A stretch of DNA of 64,000 nt. Origin: Latrodectus hesperus. Taxonomy: Eukaryota; Arthropoda; Arachnida; Araneae; Theridiidae. The stretch lies in assembly GCA_037975125.1 (NCBI GenBank), contig CM075857.1:46753172-46817171 (forward strand), given 5' to 3'. Below, in pieces: positions 22,188 through 32,927 of the stretch. Every line of letters starts with the position of its first letter. Within the stretch, counting starts at the first letter, position 1. A program made the position numbers and the translations under genes. The notes below the pieces were generated by a model that was not told the DNA's origin, ran no database searches, and saw only the letters and a list, made by a program, of their open reading frames with translations.

Positions 22188-23726
22188 CTAAGAATTGTCA
22201 TTATCATCACTATTGGCACTATCGATATCACTATTTTCATCCGAATCTGGTTCATTTAGCCATGGTTTTAGTTGACTAATGTGAGCTGTTGTTGCGTAGA
22301 GGTGGCCTTTCTTTTTTTCTTCCAGCTGAGTCACACGGTAGACATCGTTTGGAAATACCTCGGTAACAATAAGAGGGCCTCGATATTTAAATTGTGTCTT
22401 CGTAGGTTGGCCTGAAGATTTCGGAGCTCTTTTCATTACGACAATCTCTCCTCGTTCAAACGTGATTGCTCTACATCTCTTTTTATCATAATACTTCTTC
22501 ATTTTTTGTTGACTTTCTTCTATTTGTCTTCGAGATTCTTCCTGCACTACAGATGGATCTTGCCAACTCTGAGCTTCTTCATCAGCTAACTTTCTCAAAA
22601 TTCCATCGTTGAATCGTGGAGAATAACCATGGAGCAATTCAAATGGTGTCTTGTTCGTTGACTTGTTTACAAAGTTGTTCAAGTTTCTCTCAACTTCATG
22701 TATTTTAACATCTAATTTATTTTCGACAAGGGATGTCAATGTATCTTTTGATTCCCAAACTGGAGCTCTGCTCATTGCGTCTACGTGAACCATTTTTTTT
22801 CCAGGTCTATGTTCTATTTCAAAATCGAATTCTTGAATTAAATTACACCATCTTGCAATCTGAGGATTGTTTGTTTTCTTTGAATTCATGTACATCAGTG
22901 CTTGACAATTTGTCACTATTTTGAATTTTATGCCTAATAAATACTGCCTTAATCTTTCGAGAGTCCACACAATGGCCATCAATTCGAGCTTGCTTGAATG
23001 ATACTTCTTTTCAATTTCAGTTGTCCTTTTGCTGACACAATAAACCAACCGCCATTTATTGTCTGGTCCTTGTTGTAAAAGCATGCCTGCTAAACCACTA
23101 GAGCTTGCATCACAATGTACTTCCGTTTTAGCTTGAGGGTTATAATGGGCTAACACAGGTTGCTCTGTGAGGCTATTTTTCAATAATCGAAAAGACTGCT
23201 CTTGCTCCTCTTCCCACTTGAAAGATTCTTCTTTTTGCAAGAGTCGTGATAAAGGTTCTGCCTTTTGTGTATATTTTTCCACAAATCTCCGAAAATAACC
23301 AGTTAAACCTAAAAATCTACTAATATCATGAATATTCTTAGGAGTTGGAAATTCTCTTATTGATCTAATTTTTCTCATTCCTGGTTTTATTCCTTCTCTA
23401 TTAACTATAAATCCTAAAAATTCTACTTCCTTTTTACCGAATTCACATTTTGACAATTTTAAAGTCAAATTAGCAGATCTAAGTTTTTCAAATACCTCTT
23501 TTATTCATTCAATCATATCAGTCCAATTCTTCGCTGGTATCAAAATATCATCTAAATAACACAAAACTTTCTTATTTAACAATGGTCCTAATACTTGATA
23601 CATTAATCTCTGAAATTCTGAAGGTGCATTTGCCAAACCGAAAATCATACGTTCAAACTGACCTGTTTCATCTGGGGTAATTCGAATACCAGATGTGCAA
23701 TTTGGAGCCAATTCGTGCGAAAGCAA
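22188..23726 (-). pseudogene. Gypsy-B pol: RT-RNase H joined in frame to integrase C-terminus
   Basis: Reading from 23726, the frame holds RT motifs [20 protein letters not shown] and CYLDDIL (catalytic YLDD intact), one in-frame TGA at about 23502-23504, then thumb and RNase H from 23468 on: LTLKLSKCEFGKKEVEFLGF, VHCDASSSGLAG (first Asp), SKLELMAIVWTLERLRQYL (Glu) and IVTNCQALMYM, where the usual TDC Asp is Asn. It reaches HVDAMSRAPV, then at VENKLDV/KIHEVERNLNN (near 22706) jumps to integrase C-terminal sequence NKTPFELLHGYSPRF, KKYYDKKRC and a GPLIVTEV segment, ending in an acidic tail. The integrase HHCC and catalytic core are missing, but the frame is kept. The RT N-terminus is also missing at the junction with protease near 23690. 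Confidence 0.93.
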
Positions 23727-24066
23727 TTTCTGTTTTGTCTAGAAAGTCTCTTCCTACAATTAGGTCAAATGACATAGAATCATCATTCGCAACGAAAATT
23801 TCAAGTGTTGCTCTGACGTCGTCGATTCTTAATTCCACTTCACTTTTCCCAAGTGTGAAAGCAGATGCAACAGTAGAACCAAATCCAAACAATTTTCTCT
23901 TTAACGGAATTATATTCAGTTTTAATTTAATTGCAACCGAATTCTTAACTAATGAAATGCTCGATCCCATATCTATTAAACTATTTATCGAATGCTCAGA
24001 ATTATTTATTTTTGCTTCCTTCATATAAGCATTTAATGGGGTAAGGTTTTCAACATTTACCGTCAA
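23668..24066 (-). pseudogene. Gypsy-B retropepsin-like protease segment
   Basis: The segment has the aspartic protease signature LIDMGSSISLV, where the usual DTGS has become DMGS with Asp retained, then a flap region and [10 protein letters not shown], the family's ILG-like motif. The frame stops just after [15 protein letters not shown] because an upstream pol deletion fused it out of frame with the RT sequence in the next frame. It would process Gag-Pol in an intact element. Confidence 0.88.
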
Positions 24067-25253
24067 ACTATTTTTATCCTTGTTTATCGAACAATGCCGT
24101 TGGGTATGTCCACTCTCACCACATTCTCTACAAATTAAAATTTTTCTTTCTTTTGGACAGTCTTTAGAAATGTGCCCATAATCATTACAATTGAAACATT
24201 TAATGATATTTTTATCACTACGAGAACTAAATTTCGGGTTACGCTTTTCTTTAGAATAAAAACACTCATTCTTAGGAAACTTTTTAAATTCACGGTTTTC
24301 TCTTACTTCACTTTTGAAATTTTCATTTTTACAGCGATCATTAAATTTGCTTACATAATTATCAAAATAAGATCTTTTTCAAAAAATTTCACGTTTTTGT
24401 TTTCAATACAAGATTTTATTCCGAATCTAGCATTCTCATACGAATCTAATTTTTCAGCTAATTTATCTGGATTAATGAAATTGGTCCATTCATCTATGAA
24501 GTGATTACGAATGGTAGGGAAAACACTTTTCTTTAATTGTTCTGTAACAATTAAGTCTTCTAAATTAGTAATTTTAAGACTATCTAACCACTCATTAAAA
24601 TAATTTCGTAACTCATAAGTAAAATCTTTCTATGTATTCTTAATTGTACGAGAATGTTCATAAAATTTCTGCCGAAATCTTTCTGGACTTAATTTAAATT
24701 TTTTTAATAATAGTTCCTTCACATAATAGTAATCATTTGCTTTATCGTCCGGTTCGCGGGCAATACACTGAGTTATTTCATATGGTAGAAGTCCTAAAAG
24801 ATGGAAAACCCAATGAGCTTCATCTAAACCCATTCGTCGCGCTTGTCATTCAAATAATATAAGATAAAAACTTATATCACCTTCATTCACATCATATTTT
24901 TGCATAAGATGTTGCAAATTGCAAGAATCGCGCCTTTCTGAATTATAATTACTCGCATTACCGACATTTCCTATTGCATTTTCTCTCACATTCTGTAAAC
25001 GTAATTTTTGTAACTCAAACTCACGAGCTTTTTCTTCGTCTTGTTTTTGGGCTAAGCGATCTTCAATAATACCTTCCAATAAAATTTTAACAAATTCTTC
25101 TTCATAGTTTTTTGAACTAATGATTATGTTCCTTAAATCTATTATCTTACAATCTTGGGGAACGGTTTCTCCTAATTCAGTAACTAAAGTAATTAAATCT
25201 ATCTTTTTTCCTTTCGCCAGAAATGAAGTCATTTTAGAGCTTACAGAAATCAA
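24067..25253 (-). pseudogene. Gypsy-B gag with SCAN-like capsid region and two zinc knuckles
   Basis: From MISVSSKMTSFLAKGKKIDL at 25253, an acidic coiled-coil-like stretch is followed by capsid sequence LDEAHWVFHLLGLLPYEI and KFKLSPERFRQKFYEHSR. Next comes a segment resembling the SCAN capsid C-terminal fold: YELRNYFNEWLDSL, DLIVTEQLKKSVF and INPDKLAEKLDSYENAR. Near 24200 and 24130 two CCHC knuckles are readable, CFNCNDYGHISKDC and CRECGESGHTQRHC. Single in-frame stops (near 24846 and 24628) and frameshifts near 24380 break it. Confidence 0.88.
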
Positions 25254-25499
25254 AAGCGCAAAATAAAAAAAAGATCACTCATTTGCGTATTTTCGTTTCT
25301 TTTATTCCGTATTGATGAAACTCGTAGTTACAAGTACCTTTCGTCAAAAATTCTTCCGTATTATTCACCAAAAATTAATCCTTACTTATGAGGAGCATAT
25401 TCCTATTTTTAATCGTAATTCACAAGCATATACGAGTTTCCATATCGGAGAAGAAAACAAAACTAGCATCAAAGGGTGATAAATATTCCACTTCTGAAA

Positions 25500-25718
25500 T
25501 GTTAAAAGCCTACGTGCTTTTACTTAATTTATCATTTAAGGTTATTTATACTTATAACGATGTCGGGACGTTTTAAATGAGAATACTGCGTTTCAGTAAC
25601 AAATAACAACTTTATTGAATATTGCGCTTCGCCAAATCTCTGACCGCATCTTGCGATCGACGTACATCAACTGACTCTTTTTTGTTCGCCCTCTAGTGGC
25701 GATTTTTCATTGTTCACA
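25500..25718 (-). repeat. Gypsy-B LTR (5' LTR in element orientation)
   Basis: This is the 219-bp partner of 21390-21608, with 5 substitutions and no indel. It is followed by the TGCG duplication at 25719-25722. It should hold the element's promoter. Confidence 0.97.
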
Positions 25719-25722
25719 TGCG

Positions 25723-25759
25723 TGATTTGAAAATGCCTGTTGGTTAAATATGAGTTTAA
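25723..25759 (-). pseudogene. Short LINE ORF2 bridge between Gypsy-B and Tc1-B
   Basis: On the - strand this 37-bp sliver encodes NSYLTNRHFQIT, the reverse transcriptase block that directly follows DSDLI at 27170-27180 and precedes GVPQGS at 21350. It shows that both insertions hit the same LINE. Confidence 0.88.
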
Positions 25760-25761
25760 TA

Positions 25762-27167
25762 CACTACTGGCCATTAAAATTGCTACAACAGGAAAGCGGC
25801 ACACCACACACGTGAAATTTGCATGACAGGTAGAACTTGCTGTGATATGCAAATGATTAGATTTTCAGCGTATTCATACAAAGCAGGCGACAGTATCGAC
25901 ATCTACAATGTGTATAAAACCAGAGATTTGACAGCAGTTTTATCATACTCATTTTCCGTTTCAACGTTGTTTTCGGCAAAGAAAGTTGTTGTAATGCCTC
26001 GTGTAAAAAGAAGAAATGCCTATCAGCACGTGTCTGACTTTGATCGAGGAAGGATTACAGCCTACCGGGATTGCGGTTTATCATACCGCAATATTGCTGC
26101 TCGCGTCGGTCGAGACCCCATGACTGTTAGCAGAATACGGAATCGATGGGTTCAGGACAATCATACGGAACGTCATGCAGGATCTCAGCGACCCCCCATC
26201 ACTAACAGCAGAGAAGACAGACATCTTATCCGCATGGTCACAAGGGATCGTACAGCCACATCAGAACCCTGAGTCGAGAAATGGAGTCATTTGCAGCGCA
26301 ACAAGTTTCTGCTCGAACAGTTCGACGACGTTTGCAGCAGCATGGATTGTCTGCACGGCGACCATGGCTTCGGCTACCATTACGCTGCGTCACAGACAGG
26401 AGCGCCTTCAATGGTGTGATCAGCGACGAACCTGGACGCGGGAATGGCATCACGTCATCTTTACAGATGAATCTCGGTTCTATATACAGGACCATGATGG
26501 CCGCATCCTAGTTTAGAGGCATCGCGGAGAACGCACATTGCCAGCTTGCATTGGACATCGCCACACTGGCCCGTCTGCTGGAGTGATGGTATGGGGTGCC
26601 ATTGGATACACATCTCGATCACCTCTTGTTCACATTACCGGCACTTTGAACAGCAACAGTTACATTTCCGATGTGTTAAGGCCCGTGGCTCTGCCCTATC
26701 TTCGAGGCCTCCCTAATGCTTTGTTTCAACAGGATAATACACGACCGCATGTTGCCCGTACTGTTCTGAACTTCCTTGATACAGAACAGGTTCGACTGTT
26801 ACCCTGGCCTGCACGTTCTCCTTATCTGTCACCAATTGAGAACGTGTGGTCAATGGTTGCCGAGCAATTGGCACGCCATCACTCACCATCCACTTCTGTC
26901 GATGAACTGTGGCATAGTGTTGAAGCTGCATGGACTGAGATCCCCGTACATCCCATACAATCTCTGTTTGACTCCATGCCTAGGCGGATAAATGCTGTTA
27001 TTGCAGCTAGAGATGGCTGCTCTGGGTACTGATTTCTCAAGATCTATACATCCTAATTTCCTGTAAATCTAATCACTTGTTCTTTTCCCTATAATGTATG
27101 TGTCCAATAAATATCGTTCTGTTATTTGCATTCCTTCTTGGTGTCGCAATTTTAATGGCCAGTAGTG
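25762..27167 (+). mobile_element. Tc1-like DNA transposon (Tc1-B), 1406 bp
   Basis: The termini CACTACTGGCCATTAAAATT and its inverse are near-perfect inverted repeats, and TA flanks both sides (25760-25761 and 27168-27169). The element lies within the LINE reverse transcriptase. The transposase is on the + strand with few defects, so this is one of the younger insertions in the nest. Confidence 0.95.
25994..27032 (+). pseudogene. Tc1-like transposase (Tc1-B), nearly complete but broken
   Basis: Translation starts MPRVKRRNAYQHVSDFDRGR, with an N-terminal helix-turn-helix (ITAYRDCGLSYRNIAARVGR) and a second DNA-binding part, then the catalytic core. The DDE residues are visible: VIFTDESRF (D), FQQDNTRPH (D) and SPYLSPIENVW (E, in the Tc1-type spacing). 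The usual SPDLSP has Tyr for Asp. Breaks are a stop after TATSEP (near 26270) and frameshifts at about 26270 and 26390, plus TAG near 26513 after GRILV. The C-terminus ends at TGA 27030 after DGCSGY, as in full-length relatives. Confidence 0.92.
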
Positions 27168-27169
27168 TA

Positions 27170-28991
27170 TTAAGTCAGAGTCCATATTTAGATTTATTAA
27201 TTTTTGTAGGAGACTTTTATGCCAAACTTTGTCAAATGCTTTTGACACGTCTAGCATTACCATAGCTGTATATAAATTTCTATGTAGGTTGTTTCCAATT
27301 ATTTCCGTAATTCTGATTAATTGCTTAGCAGGAGAAAGATTTTTTCAAAATCCATATTGCTGATTTGGTAGCATGTGGAAATATGGTTTCATTCTATTAT
27401 ATATAATTCTTTCAAAAATTTGGTTGGTAGTAAGCTAATCGGTCGGTAGTTTTCTGCTTTCCTGAGGTGTGTGGTCTTTGCCAGGTTTAGGAAATAAAAT
27501 TATGACTGCAGTTTTCCATATTGTGGGAAAGTAGCAATTTTTTAGACAATCATTGAATATATTTACTAGTTTTACAATATAATCTCTTGGAAGGTTTTTA
27601 ATCATTGTGTTAGAAATTTTGTCACCTCCCGGTGCTTTTTTGGTTTTTAGTCTTTTAATAATTCCTAGTACTTCGTCTTATTGAGTTGGAGTTAAATTTG
27701 CTCTAGTTTGGTTAAAGTTAATAAAATAGTCAACATTTTTGAGTGAAAGTTTTGTTGATATCAGGATTTGGTGTAAATTGGTTGTATAGTGAGTTTGAAA
27801 AAATTTCCAGTTTTTCATCATTGGAGTACACGTACCCTTTTTGACCTTGGAGTCTGTTATTAGGTAATTTCTTCCTTTTTAGTTGTTTGGCAAAAGTCCA
27901 AATCGAGTTGTTTTTTGTTGATAATTTATCTACTTTTTGTTTCCAATTTTCATTTCTAACTTCAGCGCAAAATTTTTTAATTTGTTTGTTCAATTTATTA
28001 ACTTCGGTTTTGTATTGTGGGTTAGGGTTTTTTTGAAATTTTCTTCTTGTTCTGTTTCTTTCTTTTATTATTTCTTTGATGTTGCTGGGTAGTTTGAGAT
28101 AAATTCAGTGATATTTAACAGTTTTAGTTGCAATATTTTTTGCATTTATAATGTTTTCAGTAAAAATTCTAATGTCTTCAGATATTTTATTTTGAATATT
28201 TTGGTGTGTTTACTGGTTTTCTTCATGGTTTTTCCAGGCTTGTTCTTGCAGAATGTTATAGTAAAGTTGCCAATTTGTTCTTTATAGATATTTTTGTTCT
28301 ATTATTTTGTTGATTCCCAGAGACAACCAATTACTGGGAAGTGGTCTGAAGACAGTCCATTTAATGTGTTTGCTGATAGGGGAATTTGACTATTGTTTAG
28401 AAAAATGTCCAAAATATCTCCTTTATTTCTGTAATCAAAATGAGTTGGCTTCATAGGAGCTATAATTTTATAATTATAATATTGTGCAGCATTTAAAATT
28501 GTGGTTCCATTTGGGTTTGTAGTATTGCATCCCCAGTGTGTGTTTTTACCGTTTAGATCTCCTATATAATGGTTGTGAAATTTGTTGAGAAAATATCAAT
28601 AACATCTTGTGACGAAATTAAGTTTTGTGGCCTATTGTAGATGTGTGTGTGTGCTAGTGAATTTTATATTTAAGTTTGATTTGAAGTTGACTATAATGGA
28701 TGTTTCTTCATATCCATTTTTTTGTTGTTGTTGCTGAACAACGTTGAAAGATTTTTTTATAACAATGGCAGTGCCTCCACCTTTGTGATGAGCTCTGTCC
28801 GTTCTATATACATTATAGTTTGGTATATTGAATTTGATTGCAGGCGTTAGGTGCGTCTCCGTGAGTAAGATAATATCTATATCATATTGGTCTAAAAAGT
28901 TTATGAATTCTTGGGTCTTAGGTTTGATACTTTGCGCATTCCAAGTGGCCACTGTGATTGGGTTGAAGCTTTGAGGTGTGTTACTCATCAT
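27170..28991 (-). pseudogene. Jockey-like LINE ORF2, proximal part (endonuclease and RT start)
   Basis: ORF2 begins at an ATG at 28986-28991 overlapping the ORF1 stop (GATGAGTAA), a usual Jockey arrangement. The endonuclease begins PITVATWNAQSIK and continues with DIILLTETHL and YNVYRTDRAHHKGGGTAIVI. Later domain traces around 28300-28590 include the SDHFPV-like region. The pre-RT linker is at 27993-27730 (WTFAKQLKRKKLPN). RT block A is MVMLDVSKAFDKVWHKSLLQ near 27263. The text breaks at DSDLI because Tc1-B inserted. Several frameshifts and stops are present. Confidence 0.87.
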
Positions 28992-30529
28992 TCTGATTTT
29001 GGTTTTCATTCTGTTGTGCCTCCATGGCTTCATTAAATTTTTTCAGTTGTGCAGTTAGTTCTAGAATGCCGGAGTTTTGCACATATGTAACAAGTATTTT
29101 TAGTTCATTAACAATTGTTTTTGTCTCATTAATTGATTCTTTTGTTTTCACAATTGTGTCATTTTCTTGGACCAATACGCTTGCATAGGTCAGCTTGGGG
29201 TTGGAACTTGGCACAATTGTGCTCTTTATTGGTGCATTTAGGTTTTGTTTTCCTTTAAGTTTAGGGAATTTATTGCATCCCCTATAGCTTGCAGGGTGTG
29301 CTTCACCACAGTTGGCACATTTTGCTGGTATATTAGTAGGTTTGGGGCAATTTGAGTGGTGATGATCACCCGTACGGACAGACTTAAAATTGTGGTGGCA
29401 TGATGTTTGGGCATGATAAAAGCCTTGGCATCTAAAACACTGTGTGACACCTTTTCTGCCTTTATGTTTCAATTTTAAATACTAGGTTAAATATATGAGT
29501 CATGTTGTATACCTCTTTGATTTTTGGATTTTTCCTTTTTTGGAAGGGTTACTATGTTAAGTGGTAGATTGATTTTATTACCCTCAGCTTTTTTGGTCAT
29601 TTGTGTGACATTAAGAATTTGAAATCCTTCTAATATTAGTTCTTGTGTTATTTCTTCCGGTGTATAGTATGGTGGTAGGTCACGAATAACTATTTTTAAG
29701 TTTTTGTCTTCTGGCAGGACAAAAGTATGATAGGTTGTTTTTATTTCCTCTAGGGCTGCTGTAACTTTTCTATGCGTTTCTGAATTTTCTACTTTTAATG
29801 TTAAGATTTCGCGGTGCCTGTCATTTTCCCTTTATATCCTGTTATGCTTTTGGATTTAAAAATTTCTTGTAGGTTTTTCTAGTTTATTTTTTGGTCTTTG
29901 ACCACAATAGGTGGAATTTTAATATTCTTTTTAGCTGGTTGGAAATTTTGCGTTTAACTTATTTCTTTGTTAGTATCTGGTAATTCATTTGATTTTTTGT
30001 TTTACGTATTTACTTTTTCCTCAATTTTTCTTGGGTTTCATGGTTTTAACTGTTTGGCCTAATTCGGGGAAGTCATCATTGTCTGAGACGATCTCGACAT
30101 CCTCGCTGTTACTTAGGACTTCGAAACGGTTATTTGTTGCTACCGTGAAAGGCGGTGGCGCGTTTACTTTAATTTTCTGACTATGATTTTCGCGGTTTTC
30201 TCCTTTTGATAATTCGTGAGTAGATCCGTTAATTTAATCAGCTCAAGGCTGTGAATTTTCAGTAGCTCAATTTCCTTATCCGTTAATTCCTCGTTGCTAA
30301 TTTTCTGAATATACTCAGAAGTAAGCCTAATTTTGTTACTGATGGCCCTAACCCCGATTCCAGAGTCGTTCATTGCCCTAACCGTGGTGGGGGCAGGTGT
30401 GCAGTTCCCCGCACCATTGTCAGCTGACAAAGGCAACCCTGAATAGGGCAAACCATCAGACTGGCGACAGGCGCCTGTGTTTGATTTTTCAATCCCATCT
30501 CCCTGAGGAGAGGGGGAATACACATCCAT
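28981..30529 (-). pseudogene. Jockey-like LINE ORF1 (Gag-like nucleocapsid)
   Basis: The N-terminus starts at 30529 (MDVYSPSPQGDGIEKSNTGA) and stays open to 30164. After a decayed middle, 29770-29506 encodes a PRE_C2HC-like domain: LKIVIRDLPPYYTPEEITQE, GFQILNVTQM and LPLNIVTLPK. The last segment, 29472-28981, has three cysteine knuckles beginning CFRCQGFYHAQTSC, then the HSNCPKP region and CANCGEAHPASYRGC, then a helical C-terminus ending NQNDE. It binds LINE RNA in relatives. Stops near 29475 and in 29830-30160 break it. Only about 100 nt precede the start codon, consistent with a full-length 5' end at 30631. Confidence 0.87.
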
Positions 30530-30631
30530 ATCTATTCTTGTGCAGTCTTCAATCTTCTATCTTCTTGAAAGAGCAAGCAATAAAGCAAGTTTCCCCAATA
30601 AAGGTCGAAGCTCGAATCTGATCTGATGTTT

Positions 30632-30645
30632 GGTGGATGTGGCTT
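30632..30645. repeat. LINE target-site duplication, right copy
   Basis: GGTGGATGTGGCTT is identical to 20233-20246. Sequence beyond it (TTTTTAAACTCTGGTGGTCC) resembles hAT subterminal sequence. Confidence 0.88.
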
Positions 30646-31133
30646 CCCTGCTCGACGTTTTTAAACTCTGGTGGTCCGGTTGCATGCCGGCTTACGGCGC
30701 TCGATGTGTAGAAACATTTTAAGCATAATCTTCGGAAATGGCGCGAGCTCAGCCGATCAATCTGAGTGCTCATTACCTCGTATGCACTCCTCGCTTTGTG
30801 TGAGGCGTACGGCCGCCCACATTTTCTCGAGACATCATTCAGTGTTAAACTTCCTTCGTGAGTGAACCATTTGCTTTTTGCACAATTTATTACTTCTATC
30901 GCAGACCGGTGGCTAAAGTCGGGATCATTGAAGAAGCTAGCAGTTTCTCTATCGTCTTCACAGCAAGGAAAGCTCCCGATTGAAATGAATGATGAAGGAG
31001 GACGGCCAAATGAAGAAGTCACATGAAGCGCCACAGCTGAATTATGGGAAAGCTCTGCAAGTTCTCGATTAACAGCAGTACCCTGCGGAAGTGGAAGAAC
31101 TAAAAATCGTTAGTACAACGAAAGTTAATTAAA
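30646..31133 (+). other. hAT-A 5' non-coding region
   Basis: This less AT-rich stretch lies between the LINE insertion and the first hAT coding traces. Open frames on either strand show no recognisable domain. It probably holds the hAT promoter. Confidence 0.6.
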
Positions 31134-32927
31134 AATGGGCTTTATCGAGACAGAGGAGGGTAAAGCTCAGTGTGAAATTTGGGCGTGAGTCCTTCCGAAC
31201 AGTTCGATGGTTCCAGTTAAATTGCGTCGTCATTTTGAGGGTAATCACCTGGACCTCCATCGAAGAGATCGATTTTTTCAAGAGGAAGAGCACTGAATTA
31301 GCTGCTTCTCAACATTGCATGAAAACTCATGCAAAAACAATTAGTTAATATTCACTAAAAGCTTTTTTGGTAAATTATCGGGTGGCGAAAACAGGCAAAG
31401 CTCATACCATTGCGAAAACCCTCATAAAACCATGCGTTAGCGTATGTTAGACGAAAAAGCAGTAAAACTTTTATCTTCAGTGGCACTATCAAACAATACT
31501 ATCAAGAGACGGATAGTTGATTTGTCAAATGATGTGAAAGAACCTGGTTTTTCGGAGAACCAACACAATTCATTTTCTCTCCAAATGGATGAATCAACTG
31601 ACGTTGCGAGATTACCTATTTTATTGGCTTTTGTTCGTTATGCATACTCGGGGTGTTTCGAAGAGGACTTTTTATTGTGCAAACCACTTCCTGACCAAAC
31701 AACAAGTGCTGAAGTATTCCGTTTGGTGGATGATTTTTTAAGAACGAACAAAATTCCATGGTCTAATTGCATCGATGTGTGCACAGATGGTGCAAAAGCT
31801 ATGACAGGTCCAATGGTCGGAGCGGTAACAAGAATAAAAGAAAGCTCGAAGGATTGCAGTAGTAATCATTGTATTCTCCACAGACATGCTTTAGCTACGA
31901 AAAAAATGCCTGTATCCTTCAAGAAAGTTTTAGATGAATCTGTCGGAATTATTAATTATATAAAATCACGGCCTTTGGAGTGTCAAGACTTTTCAAAATA
32001 CTGTGTGAAGATATGGCAAGCTTTCATCATCCTTTGCTTCTGCTTACAGAAGTAAGGTGGCTCTCACGTGGGAATGCACTCTCTCGATTATATACGTTTA
32101 GAAGCCCTTGCTTTACTTTTAGACTGCCATAATACCAAATAAGTAGAGATTATTAATGACGAAAACTGGTAATATATATTTGCTTATTTGACAGATATTT
32201 TCCCCAAATTGAGCGAAATGAATACTTCACTGCAAGGGAAACCTTTAAGAACGATCACTCCAAACGACAAAGTTCGAGCGTTCAAGAGGAAAATCAATTT
32301 TTGGTCAAAGAGTGTGGAGGAGGTCGAGTGTTTCCCTCTTTTCAAAAATTTTTTGAAAGACAAGACATTGCAGCTTGAGAACAACTTGTTTCAGGAAATC
32401 CTTGAATATCTCCGAAGCTTGATGTCATCATTGGGACATTTTTTCCCAACAGCTCAAGAAGAGAAGCTGAGGAATACGATTGGGTGATCAACCCATTCGC
32501 TGCATCCAAAAAGTCGAACATACTTGAATGAATACGAGTTCTTGATAGAAATTGCCACAGACTCAACTTTGAAATCTACTTTCGATAGTGATGGTTACTT
32601 ACACTTCAGGATACGATTGGAAAACAAAAAAATTCTACCCCCTTGCTGAAAAAGCAAAACGTGTTCTACTTCCATTTTGCCGCAACATACATGTGGGAAT
32701 CCGGATTCTCGATCTATACCGGCACCAAAACTATGCATCGAGGCTGTCTAGATGCTGAATCTGACATCCGTCTCCAGTTGTCAAGTACTGAGCCAGACTT
32801 TTTCAAAATTGTGTCATCAAAAGTAACCTCAACCTTCACATTAAAATTCCATTATTCCTACAGACTCATCTCAAGTAAAGAACGCATTGCGTTTCGTCAA
32901 CGAACAGTGAATGTTCCTGGACTATAA
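31134..32927 (+). pseudogene. hAT-A transposase pseudogene (ZBED5/FAM200/SCAND3-like)
   Basis: A degraded BED finger opens it: GFIETEEGKAQCEIW (second Cys replaced by Trp), then VKLRRHFEGNHLDLHRRD in another frame. Next come VNYRVAKTGKAHTIAKTLIK and the long frame 31444-32055 with SLQMDESTDVARLPILLAFV (first catalytic Asp), IDVCTDGAKAMTGPMVGAVT (second Asp) and CILHRHALATKKMP. After a stop come LTEVRWLSRGNALSRLY, a middle segment 32188-32487, and the hAT C-terminal dimerisation region FAATYMWESGFSIYTGTKTM plus LDAESDIRLQLSSTEPDFFK (32643-32927), which holds the third acidic residue (WESGFS). Stops and frameshifts separate the blocks. Confidence 0.9.

Larger units (their letters stand above)
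21390..25718 (-). mobile_element. Gypsy-B: LTR retrotransposon with internal deletions
   Basis: The element is 4329 bp, with two 219-bp LTRs (21390-21608 and 25500-25718), TSD TGCG, and gag and pol on the - strand. The LTRs differ at 5 of 219 positions, so it is fairly young compared with its host LINE. The 5' LTR in element orientation is the right copy. A polypurine-like AATTGAGGACAATT precedes the 3' LTR. I could not identify a convincing primer-binding site after the 5' LTR. Pol lacks the N-terminal fingers of RT and the zinc and catalytic core of integrase, so the copy is non-autonomous. Confidence 0.95.
20247..30631 (-). mobile_element. Full-length Jockey-like LINE, split by Gypsy-B and Tc1-B
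   Basis: The interval is bracketed by a perfect 14-bp direct repeat. Subtracting Gypsy-B plus its duplication (4333 bp) and Tc1-B plus TA (1408 bp) leaves 4644 bp, normal for a Jockey-type element. From 30529 downwards it carries ORF1, then ORF2 overlapping ORF1 by a few bases, then about 320 bp of 3' UTR ending near GCCGAAACTTCG and AGAACCAAGATCC. No poly(A) tail is visible. Many stops and frameshifts make it inactive. Confidence 0.87.

Noticed and set aside
30636..30680. Left terminus of the hAT at about 30636
   Set aside because: The resemblance to a hAT end is better explained as subterminal sequence. The true terminus at 20125 has the better inverted-repeat match and flanking duplication, and 30632-30645 is the LINE duplication.
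30549..31034. 161-codon open frame on the - strand
   Set aside because: It spans the LINE/hAT junction and the hAT non-coding region, has no recognisable domain, and is opposite in direction to the hAT transposase.
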